From Bacteroidota bacterium (lineage in GTDB: Bacteria; Bacteroidota; Bacteroidia; Chitinophagales; Chitinophagaceae), in the NCBI GenBank assembly GCA_023396345.1, contig JAEWWO010000213.1:1-8271 (forward strand): 8,271 bases of DNA, read 5' to 3'. Position 1 is the first letter of the stretch. Every line of letters starts with the position of its first letter. Below are positions 1 through 5,158 of this stretch, piece after piece. A model generated the notes under the pieces. The model was not told the origin of the DNA. It did not search any database and saw only the letters and a program-made list of their open reading frames with translations. The translations under genes and the position numbers were made by a program.

Positions 1-770
1 GCCTTACAGGCAGCGTACCAGCCGGACAGGAAATTATGAAAAGTGCTGCGGAAAATATTATTAAAGTTTCTTTGGAACTGGGTGGCAAAGCTCCGGCAAT
101 TGTAATGGACGATGCTGATATTGATCTGGCAGTAAAATCAATTATTGATTCAAGAGTTATAAATACAGGTCAGGTGTGCAACTGTGCGGAAAGAGTATAT
201 GTGCACGAAAATATTAAAGATGAATTTACTGAGAAATTGGTAAAAGGTATGCAGGCTGTGACTTTTGGAGATACAGCCCAGGAAAAAGATCTTGCCATGG
301 GTCCGCTGATTGAAGAAAAAGCGTTGACTGCTGTTAAAGAAAAAGTGGATAAGGCTGTTGAGCAAGGTGCAAAATTAGCTTGTGGTGGTACAAGGTCAGG
401 AGACAAAGGATTCTTTTTTGAACCAACAGTTTTGACAGATGTTAGGCAGACAATGGATATTGTACATGAAGAAACATTCGGTCCTGTATTGCCTGTAATT
501 GTTTTTAATGATGTAGATGAAGTAATTAAATGGGCGAACGATTGTGAATACGGATTAACTTCTTCTGTTTACACTACTAATCTCAACAAAGCCCTGAAAC
601 TTGTGCGCGGACTAAAATTCGGTGAAACCTATATCAACAGAGAAAACTTTGAAGCTATGCAGGGATTCCATGCAGGATGGCGTAAATCGGGTATTGGCGG
701 TGCTGACGGCAAACATGGCCTGGAAGAATACTTACAAACACATATGGTGTATGTAGAAACAAAGGATTAA
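1..770 (+). CDS. aldA: Lactaldehyde dehydrogenase, NAD-dependent (3' part; 5' end outside window)
   Basis: This is the C-terminal half of an aldehyde dehydrogenase that oxidises L-lactaldehyde (also glycolaldehyde in the family) to the acid with NAD+ in the cytoplasm. The reading frame is open from base 3, so the ATG at 36 is internal. The codons before it give LTGSVPAGQEI, the family's FTGS nucleotide-binding stretch. Counting from that internal Met, LELGGK holds the general-base Glu (residue 14) and GQVCNCAERV holds the nucleophilic Cys (residue 48). Their spacing of 34 equals that of E. coli AldA (E251/C285). HEETFGPVLPV and the end (GETYINRENFEAMQGFHAGW, then KSGIGGADGKHG) are nearly AldA-specific, which favours AldA over a generic succinate-semialdehyde or betaine enzyme. 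About 255 residues are visible of an expected 480. The next gene, a deoxysugar mutarotase, fits fucose or rhamnose breakdown, which yields lactaldehyde. The subfamily call is strong; the physiological substrate is inferred. Confidence 0.93.
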   Translation, partial: LTGSVPAGQEIMKSAAENIIKVSLELGGKAPAIVMDDADIDLAVKSIIDSRVINTGQVCNCAERVYVHENIKDEFTEKLVKGMQAVTFGDTAQEKDLAMGPLIEEKALTAVKEKVDKAVEQGAKLACGGTRSGDKGFFFEPTVLTDVRQTMDIVHEETFGPVLPVIVFNDVDEVIKWANDCEYGLTSSVYTTNLNKALKLVRGLKFGETYINRENFEAMQGFHAGWRKSGIGGADGKHGLEEYLQTHMVYVETKD

Positions 771-789
771 ACAGAATAATTAATTACAT

Positions 790-826
790 TCGGGCATAAT
801 TTGTATGGCATACAGATTATGCCCGA
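790..826 (+). repeat. Long near-perfect hairpin between aldA and the mutarotase gene
   Basis: Bases 790-806 pair with 810-826, giving a 17-bp stem with one G-U wobble (801/815) and a GGC loop (807-809). The stem base is GC-rich (CGGGC/GCCCG) and the upper part AT-rich. It begins 20 bp after the aldA stop and ends 48 bp before the mutarotase ATG. No T-run follows on the + strand, so it is not a textbook intrinsic terminator. It could protect the 3' end of the aldA message, partly separate expression of the two genes, or be a DNA operator. The structure is read directly; the role is not known. Confidence 0.75.
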
Positions 827-874
827 TTATCAATTAATGAAAATAATATTTTTATTATTTTAAAAAATAAACAC

Positions 875-1204
875 ATGAAAAAATACTGTCTTGCATTAGA
901 CCTGAAAGAGGACGAAGAATTAATAAGCAAATATGAAGAATATCATCAGCAGGTATGGCCCGAAATAAAAAAGAGTATTACGGATGCCGGAGTTGTAGAT
1001 ATGGAAATATATCGTACAGGTAACAGATTGTTTATGATAATGCAAACTGAAGACAACTACAATGCTGAAACTAAAGCAGTTATGGACGCAGCCAATCCTA
1101 AAGTGCAGGAATGGGAAACTTTAATGTCAACTTTTCAGCAATCATTGCCCTGGGCTAAAGAAGGGGAGAAGTGGATTGAAATGAAACAGATTTTTCAGTT
1201 GTAA
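875..1204 (+). CDS. L-rhamnose mutarotase family protein (possible L-fucose mutarotase, type 2)
   Basis: This 109-residue protein belongs to the RhaM/DUF718 family of small dimeric ferredoxin-like sugar mutarotases, which interconvert the alpha and beta anomers of L-rhamnose or L-fucose so that the next enzyme receives the right form. The N-terminal motif YEEYHQQVWPE matches E. coli RhaM Y..xH...WPE: Tyr20 and His24 align with catalytic Tyr18 and His22, and Trp28-Pro29-Glu30 follow. The central EIYRTGNRLFMIMQTED strand pair and the Trp-rich C-terminus (PKVQEWETLM, LPWA) also fit. Length is normal for the family (about 104-110). Position downstream of aldA suggests a deoxyhexose pathway ending in lactaldehyde or lactate. 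Relatives in Bacteroidota are often annotated as L-fucose mutarotase, so rhamnose and fucose cannot be separated here and no symbol is given. The ATG at 875 follows an A/T-rich leader with no Shine-Dalgarno sequence, as is usual in this phylum. Confidence 0.88.
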   Translation: MKKYCLALDLKEDEELISKYEEYHQQVWPEIKKSITDAGVVDMEIYRTGNRLFMIMQTEDNYNAETKAVMDAANPKVQEWETLMSTFQQSLPWAKEGEKWIEMKQIFQL

Positions 1205-1212
1205 TTTTTTCA

Positions 1213-1244
1213 TTTCCGATTCTAATACAGAAATCCTACATTTG
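1213..1244 (+). promoter_or_regulatory. Bacteroidota-type promoter for tRNA-Arg
   Basis: TACATTTG at 1237-1244 matches the Bacteroidota -7 consensus TAnnTTTG exactly. TTTC at 1213-1216, 20 bases upstream, is one base off the -33 TTTG. A transcript would begin near 1250, about 20 bases before the tRNA. The location just upstream of a stable RNA gene supports the call. Start site and use are inferred. Confidence 0.6.
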
Positions 1245-1269
1245 CAAGCCATTTCATCACGAATGGAAT

Positions 1270-1341
1270 GGTCCCGTAGTTCAATGGATAGAATAGAAGT
1301 TTCCTAAACTTTAGATACAGGTTCGATCCCTGTCGGGACTA
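1270..1341 (+). tRNA. tRNA-Arg (anticodon CCU)
   Basis: A full cloverleaf folds by eye. The acceptor stem is GGTCCCG (1270-1276) with CGGGACT (1334-1340), the outermost pair being G-U. The D stem is GTTC/GAAT, closing with a G-U pair. The anticodon stem is GAAGT (1296-1300) with ACTTT (1308-1312), around the loop TTCCTAA. The variable region is four bases, and the T arm is ACAGG-TTCGATC-CCTGT. The anticodon CCT at 1303-1305 reads AGG, an arginine codon. The discriminator base is A1341. The next bases are CA, so a full CCA end is not encoded and must be added after processing. It is a single gene, not part of a tRNA cluster, and no integrase or duplicated 3' end suggests use as an attachment site. 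Confidence 0.95.
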
Positions 1342-1372
1342 CAGAAAATTAAATAATTATAAAAGTAAATAC

Positions 1373-2029
1373 ATGAAATTTTACAACTTTATTATACGTT
1401 ACCGTTTTTGGCTGAGTATTCTTGCATTCGTTATTGGTATTGTGTTACAGCTTACAGGCGTGTCTTCTTTCTGGCCGGTTTTTCCTTTATATTTTTTAGG
1501 ATTGATAGGCTTGGTTTCACATTTTCTTATCGGTCCTTTGCGTTTGGTACAGGCACCTATGGAAGCAGGAAACATGGAAGAAGTAAAAAAGATTTTAGAT
1601 ACCATTTGGTATCCCAATTTGTTGATTAAGCCCATTCGTTCTACTTATTATACTTTAAAAGGTAATCTGGCAATGATGGATCAGGATTTTGATACAGCAG
1701 AAAAACTTTTGAAGAAAAGTTCTTCTATCGGAGCAGCTATGCCCGAAGCAGAAGGAGCCAATAAGCTGCAACTGGGTATGATGGCTATGCAGAGAGGCGA
1801 TATGCGTCAGGCAGAAGGTTATCTGCGTGCTGCCATCAGAGCTGGTATTGCCGATAAAGAAAGTGAGGCTGTTGCCTATTTAGGTATGGTTCAGATTTTT
1901 ATGAACAAACGCGAATTCCGTGCTGCCAAAGATTATTTCAGAAAAGCCAAAGCCTGTAAACCTAAGACTGAACAGGTTGTAAGTCAGATTAAAGAAATAG
2001 AAAAATACATTTCCAGAATTCCGGGATAA
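1373..2029 (+). CDS. Membrane-anchored tetratricopeptide-repeat protein
   Basis: This 218-residue protein of unknown specific role has two adjacent hydrophobic helices at residues 12-30 and 33-55. A mostly helical domain follows, with three recognisable TPR units at about 90-120 (YYTLKGNLAMMDQDFDTAE), 129-160 (LGMMAMQRGDMRQAEGYL) and 164-197 (LGMVQIFMNKREFRAAKDYF). Each keeps the small-residue and Gly/Ala/Tyr spacing of TPR helix pairs. The paired helices make a hairpin anchor, so the TPR domain most likely faces the cytoplasm as a protein-binding scaffold. No enzyme motif is seen. The gene lies 31 bp after the tRNA with no terminator and no clear promoter between, so it may be read through from the tRNA promoter. 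A GAATTCC-type AT-rich spacer follows. The gene is certain; the function is limited to TPR scaffolding. Confidence 0.85.
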   Translation: MKFYNFIIRYRFWLSILAFVIGIVLQLTGVSSFWPVFPLYFLGLIGLVSHFLIGPLRLVQAPMEAGNMEEVKKILDTIWYPNLLIKPIRSTYYTLKGNLAMMDQDFDTAEKLLKKSSSIGAAMPEAEGANKLQLGMMAMQRGDMRQAEGYLRAAIRAGIADKESEAVAYLGMVQIFMNKREFRAAKDYFRKAKACKPKTEQVVSQIKEIEKYISRIPG

Positions 2030-2068
2030 GAATTCCTTCTTTTCATCAAATAATTTTGATAATGAGTT

Positions 2069-2102
2069 TTTGAAAACTTTGCTTTTTCATTTAATATATT
2101 AG
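2069..2102 (+). promoter_or_regulatory. Weak candidate promoter for the S58 peptidase gene
   Basis: TTTG at 2069-2072 and TATATTAG at 2095-2102 resemble the -33 and -7 elements (TTTG and TAnnTTTG, one mismatch in the latter), separated by 22 bases. Transcription would start about 14 bases before the ATG at 2123. AT-rich spacers give such matches by chance, so this is tentative. Confidence 0.3.
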
Positions 2103-2122
2103 CAAAGAAAAACAAATAACTC

Positions 2123-3250
2123 ATGAGATACCTGATATTTTTTTTATTAGTGGCAATTTGTGATATATCTCATGCTCAAACATTAAGAGCAAGAGATTAT
2201 GGAATTAATATTGGAATTCTCCGACCCGGAAAGTATAACGCAATAACTGATGTACCGGGAGTAAAAGTCGGGCATGTTACTCTCACTAAAGGCGATTCTG
2301 TAAACACAGGCGTTACAGCCATTATTCCTCATTCTGATAATATTTTCCAAAATAAGATTCCTGCTGCCATACATATTGCTAATGGTTTCGGAAAGCTTGC
2401 GGGATATCCTCAGGTTGAGGAATTGGGAAATATAGAAACGCCAATCTTATTAACAAACACCCTAAGTGTAGCTCCCGCAATAAATGCTCTTATAGATTAT
2501 ACTTTTCAGTTTCCTGAGAATAAAAATGTAAGAAGTGTAAATGCTGTTGTAGGCGAAACTAATGACGGAATTTTGAATGATATAAGAGGAAGATTTTTAA
2601 CGAAAGATCATATGCTACAGGCAATCAGCAATGCAGACACCGGGAATGTAGAAGAGGGAAATGCAGGTGCAGGAACCGGTACCTATTGCCTTGGGTTTAA
2701 AGGTGGAATAGGAACAGCTTCAAGGGTCTTGCCAATGTCACAAGGAGGTTTTACTATAGGCGTGTTAGTCCAGTCAAATTTCGGAGGAATTCTACAAATA
2801 AACGGTGTGCCGGTAGGAGTAGAACTAAACAAACATAAATTTACTGCGGTTGAAAAAGAATATAAAGAAGATGGTTCTTGTATGATAGTTATATTGACTG
2901 ATGCTCCTTTAAGTGCAAAGAATTTAAAAAGACTCGCTAAGAGGTCTATGTTCGGACTTGCTAAAACCGGCGGCATCGCTGCTAATAGTAGTGGAGATTT
3001 TGTTATAGCAGCTTCAACGGCAAAAGATTTGCGAATCCCTTATTCTACAGAATCTCAATATGAAGAACACAAAGTATTACGTAACGATAAACTGGATATA
3101 TTATTCCAGGCTGTTATAGAAGCTACCGAAGAAGCAATAATAAATTCTTTGTTTTCGGCTAAAACAGTAACGGGTAAAGTAAAATTAGAATCATTACCTA
3201 TAGAAAAGACAATTGATATTTTAAAAAAATACAATAGAATAGAAAAATAG
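2123..3250 (+). CDS. Exported P1/S58-family peptidase (DmpA-like aminopeptidase)
   Basis: This 375-residue member of the DmpA/BapA (peptidase S58, DOM fold) family comprises self-processing Ntn-hydrolase-like enzymes that release N-terminal residues from short peptides and amides. Residues 1-18 form a signal peptide (Lys-poor, hydrophobic LIFFLLVAI, then SHA before Gln19), so the mature enzyme is probably periplasmic. The mature start (LRARDYGI, then NAITDVPGVKVGHVT) is the family hallmark, and VVGETNDGILNDI at 142-154 is a conserved loop. The self-cleavage site is Gly251-Ser252 in DGSCMIVILTDAPL, almost the same position as G249/S250 of DmpA. Ser252 would become the N-terminal nucleophile of the small subunit. 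SNFG (218-221) and NSSGD (288-292) match the regions that hold the other active-site residues. Natural substrates of this group are poorly known, and the neighbours give no clue. Apparently monocistronic, convergent with the lipoprotein gene. Confidence 0.9.
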   Translation: MRYLIFFLLVAICDISHAQTLRARDYGINIGILRPGKYNAITDVPGVKVGHVTLTKGDSVNTGVTAIIPHSDNIFQNKIPAAIHIANGFGKLAGYPQVEELGNIETPILLTNTLSVAPAINALIDYTFQFPENKNVRSVNAVVGETNDGILNDIRGRFLTKDHMLQAISNADTGNVEEGNAGAGTGTYCLGFKGGIGTASRVLPMSQGGFTIGVLVQSNFGGILQINGVPVGVELNKHKFTAVEKEYKEDGSCMIVILTDAPLSAKNLKRLAKRSMFGLAKTGGIAANSSGDFVIAASTAKDLRIPYSTESQYEEHKVLRNDKLDILFQAVIEATEEAIINSLFSAKTVTGKVKLESLPIEKTIDILKKYNRIEK

Positions 3251-3322
3251 CTTTCCTGTAAGTAATATTTGTTTTTGTATAAAATGATGAATTAGTCAAA
3301 AACTGTAATTGACAGAAATAAT

Positions 3323-3715
3323 CTATTTTTCTTTTATGTACCTGGTTGACTTATTCTCACTAATCAAAGTGCCTGCGTCTCCTTTGGCTTGCCACGTTGT
3401 GTTTTTGTTTCCGTAATCGGCACCTTTTGCAAAAGCGGTACCTGGTATTTGTTCAAGTATAATGCCTGCCTTATTTGGCCACACAGTTATCGTAACATAA
3501 CGTTTATTATTTTGCCCAAAATAACTTACCTGTATTTTTTGCTTCCCGTCTTCGGAAACGTAGAATTCGTCTTCAGTATTGCTTTGGATACTGTCTGTAA
3601 CAATATTTATCGTATCTGTATTTAGCGTAGCAAGAGAATTATTCTTTTCATCAGATGTGTTATTGCAAGACACAAGAAAAAGCAAGATTATAAGAATAGA
3701 TGATAATTTTTTCAT
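3323..3715 (-). CDS. Small lipoprotein with possible MliC-like C-terminal domain
   Basis: This 130-residue protein begins with a type II signal sequence: MKK, the hydrophobic stretch LSSILIILLFLVS, then the lipobox LVSC with Cys17 as lipid site. A polar, Asn/Ser/Asp-rich linker follows (18-55). With no Asp at +2 it would probably reach the outer membrane. From about residue 57 the pattern QKIQVSYFGQ, RYVTITVWPNKAGIILEQIP, then GADYGNKNTTWQAKGDAGTL resembles MliC-type inhibitors of C-type lysozyme (beta strands, then a GARY...W.KG..A.L-like end). Trp108, Lys111 and Gly112 fit that end, but the Ser paired with the Lys in characterised MliC is not clearly present and there is no disulfide pair. 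The domain call is therefore inference from pattern only. No promoter match is visible; the start lies about 25 bases from a repeat element. Confidence 0.8.
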   Translation of the reverse strand: MKKLSSILIILLFLVSCNNTSDEKNNSLATLNTDTINIVTDSIQSNTEDEFYVSEDGKQKIQVSYFGQNNKRYVTITVWPNKAGIILEQIPGTAFAKGADYGNKNTTWQAKGDAGTLISENKSTRYIKEK

Positions 3716-3740
3716 TTTTTATTTTATTGAAGTTTTAATA

Positions 3741-3820
3741 GTTTCTCCATAGCTCGTTTACGAGCGATATATAAATAGAGAATATTGCGATGATTCACAA
3801 AAGCACCATCGGTGCGATAT
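3741..3820 (-). repeat. Two-hairpin intergenic element, copy A
   Basis: Read on the minus strand this runs ATATC, hairpin GCACC-GAT-GGTGC (3803-3815), a 37-base AT-rich arm ending CTATTTATATATC, hairpin GCTCGT-AA-ACGAGC (3752-3765), then TATGGAGAAA. It aligns along its whole length with copy B at 4964-5046 on the opposite strand, at about 70% identity by hand count with a 2-base gap in the arm. It lies between the lipoprotein start and the rpsL-rpsG terminator. Confidence 0.7.
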
Positions 3821-3865
3821 CATTCAATCAATTTTAAACAACTTTGATTTATCAACTCTGTAAAC

Positions 3866-3899
3866 AAAAAAGACTCTGAAATTTTTCAGAGTCTTTTTT
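3866..3899 (-). terminator. Intrinsic terminator of rpsL-rpsG
   Basis: AGACTCTGAAA (3871-3881) pairs with TTTCAGAGTCT (3884-3894), an 11-bp stem around a tiny AT loop. It is flanked by an A-run (3866-3870) and a T-run (3894-3899), so the minus-strand transcript ends in a run of U and the structure could also work from the other side. It sits about 20 bp after the rpsG stop and closes the operon there. Confidence 0.9.
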
Positions 3900-3917
3900 A
3901 TATTAAAATAAACTTTA

Positions 3918-4385
3918 TTAGAATTTGAAGTGAGAGAATGCCTTGTTAGCTTCTGCCATTCTGTGTGTATCTTCTTTCTTTTTGAAAGCAGAACCTTCAC
4001 CTTTGCTTGCAGAAACAATTTCATTAGCCAGTTTATCAGCCATAGTACGACCGTTTCTGTCGCGGCTGTAGCGAATCAACCATTTGATGCTCAAAGAGAT
4101 TTTTCTGTCAGGACGAACCTCTGAAGGAATCTGGAAAGTAGCACCACCAATTCTGCGGCTTCTAACTTCTACAGCAGGTGTTACGTTAGCCAAAGCTTTT
4201 TTCCAAACCTCATATCCGTCTTCTCCGGTCATTTTGCTCACTTTATCAATAGCATCGTAAAAAATAGTAATTGCAGTACTTTTTTTACCGTCCCACATAA
4301 GGTTGTTTACAAAACGTGTAACCAGTTTATCGTTAAAACGTGCGTCGGGTGCCAAAGGCAACTTCTTAGCTTGTTGTTTTCTCAT
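3918..4385 (-). CDS. rpsG: 30S ribosomal protein S7
   Basis: This 155-residue protein binds the 3' major domain of 16S rRNA and nucleates assembly of the 30S head, near the exit-site tRNA. The usual length and landmarks are present: a basic N-terminus ([19 protein letters not shown]), [18 protein letters not shown] at 21-38, the beta-hairpin region [20 protein letters not shown] (73-92), [20 protein letters not shown] (101-120), and the C-terminal [19 protein letters not shown]. It is the second gene of the unit, 27 bp downstream of rpsL, with an A/T-only upstream stretch and no Shine-Dalgarno sequence. In E. coli S7 represses its own operon by binding the rpsL-rpsG spacer. The 27-bp AT spacer here is too short and simple for that known site, so any such control would have to differ. 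Confidence 0.98.
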   Translation of the reverse strand: MRKQQAKKLPLAPDARFNDKLVTRFVNNLMWDGKKSTAITIFYDAIDKVSKMTGEDGYEVWKKALANVTPAVEVRSRRIGGATFQIPSEVRPDRKISLSIKWLIRYSRDRNGRTMADKLANEIVSASKGEGSAFKKKEDTHRMAEANKAFSHFKF

Positions 4386-4412
4386 TGTATTATATAAATT
4401 ATACTATTGTTA

Positions 4413-4793
4413 TTATTTTGCTGCTTTTTCTTTCTTAGCACCGTATTTAGAACGGCTTTGTTTACGTCCTTTTACTCCCGCAGTATCCAGACTACCACGA
4501 ACGATATGATAACGTACACCCGGTAAATCCTTCACACGACCGCCACGGATTAACACAATGGAGTGTTCCTGCAGGTTATGTCCTTCACCCGGAATGTAAG
4601 CAATAACTTCAATTTTGTTGGTCAAACGCACTTTTGCAACTTTACGCAAAGCTGAGTTTGGTTTCTTTGGAGTAGTTGTGTACACACGTGTACAAACACC
4701 ACGGCGTTGAGGACAAGCGTCCAACGCTCTTGATTTACTTTTAGCCTTGATTACTTCGCGGCCTTTTCTTACTAATTGTTGTATAGTAGGCAT
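4413..4793 (-). CDS. rpsL: 30S ribosomal protein S12
   Basis: This 126-residue protein of the 30S decoding centre controls translational accuracy. It is collinear with E. coli S12: [88 protein letters not shown]. The streptomycin-contact residues are wild type (Lys43 and Lys44 in TPKKPN, Lys88 in GGRVKDLP), so no rpsL-type resistance change is present. Asp89 is the residue methylthiolated by RimO in other bacteria. It is first in a two-gene unit with rpsG and has its own promoter about 36 bp upstream. The leader would be only about 30 bases, A/T-rich, with no Shine-Dalgarno sequence. Confidence 0.98.
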   Translation of the reverse strand: MPTIQQLVRKGREVIKAKSKSRALDACPQRRGVCTRVYTTTPKKPNSALRKVAKVRLTNKIEVIAYIPGEGHNLQEHSIVLIRGGRVKDLPGVRYHIVRGSLDTAGVKGRKQSRSKYGAKKEKAAK

Positions 4794-4828
4794 TCTAAAA
4801 TACTGTTATTTTAATTATTTTTGGTTGG

Positions 4829-4859
4829 CAAAGGTACGCCTTATTTTTTTAAATCCAAA
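4829..4859 (-). promoter_or_regulatory. Consensus Bacteroidota promoter of rpsL-rpsG
   Basis: On the minus strand TTTG (4856-4859) is followed after exactly 19 bases by TACCTTTG (4829-4836). Both match the Bacteroidota housekeeping sigma consensus TTTG-N19-TAnnTTTG without mismatch. The predicted start near 4823 leaves a leader of about 30 bases before the rpsL ATG at 4793. A perfect match fits a highly expressed ribosomal unit. Confidence 0.8.
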
Positions 4860-4963
4860 AAAATATTGAAAAAATGAAGTAATATCCGTATTTCTTTATT
4901 TTATACAGTGTCGGACAGCGTTTAAAGCCTTGAAATATACAGCGCTGACCTATTTTAAGAAAT
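4860..4963. other. Non-coding spacer upstream of rpsL, no gene seen
   Basis: This is the first part of a 365-bp stretch with no gene (4794-5158). It is AT-rich and has no convincing reading frame. Two small palindromes are visible: TGTCGGACA at 4909-4917 and CAGCGCTG at 4940-4947, each within or beside an ATACAG sequence. They may be chance or a degenerate start of the repeat element that begins at 4964. Nothing else can be assigned. Confidence 0.5.
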
Positions 4964-5046
4964 ATGTCGCACCTACGGCGCTCTTTATAATGACTGCGCT
5001 TTTTTTTCTATTAACATATCACCCGTAAACGGGTTATAAAGAAAAG
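4964..5046 (+). repeat. Two-hairpin intergenic element, copy B
   Basis: The order is ATGTC, hairpin GCACC-TAC-GGCGC (4969-4981; one A-C mismatch), a 39-base arm with a T-run and CTATTAACATATC, hairpin ACCCGT-AA-ACGGGT (5021-5034), then TATAAAGAAAA. Each hairpin is preceded by ATATC or ATGTC and followed by a TTATAA-like stretch, so the element itself looks like two diverged units of about 50 bp. It is the partner of copy A at 3741-3820, in the opposite orientation. Confidence 0.7.
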
Positions 5047-5090
5047 TTGAGAAAAATTATGTACCAACTTTCTAAAATACTATAACATCC

Positions 5091-5158
5091 TACTCAGTAC
5101 TTAAGTACTCAATACCCACTACTCAATACTTTGTACTCAGTACTTAGTACTTTATACT
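5091..5158. repeat. Tandem array of five 11-bp units at 14-15 bp period
   Basis: The units are TACTCAGTACT (5091-5101), TACTCAATACC (5106-5116), TACTCAATACT (5120-5130), TACTCAGTACT (5134-5144) and TACTTTATACT (5148-5158), separated by TAAG, CAC, TTG and TAG. Bases 5096-5109 form a perfect 14-bp palindrome, AGTACTTAAGTACT. The last unit touches the ilvE stop codon (5159-5161), so the array would be the 3' untranslated end of the ilvE message. No strong terminator with a U-run is seen there. Confidence 0.85.

Noticed and set aside
1270..1341. tRNA as an integration (att) site
   Set aside because: No integrase, no direct repeat of the tRNA 3' end, and the downstream genes look like ordinary chromosomal genes.
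2045..2060. Terminator after the TPR gene (ATCAAA-TAAT-TTTGAT)
   Set aside because: A six-pair, almost all A-T stem without a following T-run is too weak.
2683..2976. Minus-strand open frame of 97 codons inside the S58 peptidase gene
   Set aside because: The plus-strand frame carries the whole peptidase with its motifs; this one is a shadow.
3303..3315. Terminator for the lipoprotein gene (CTGT-AATTG-ACAG next to a 5-base A-run on the plus strand)
   Set aside because: The stem is only 4 bp, which is within chance for AT-rich sequence; not strong enough to list.
4303..4509. Plus-strand open frame spanning the rpsG-rpsL junction
   Set aside because: It lies opposite two certain ribosomal protein genes and shows no family features.
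5091..5158. CRISPR-like array
   Set aside because: Units are only 11 bp with 3-4 bp gaps, far too short for repeats and spacers, and no cas gene is present.
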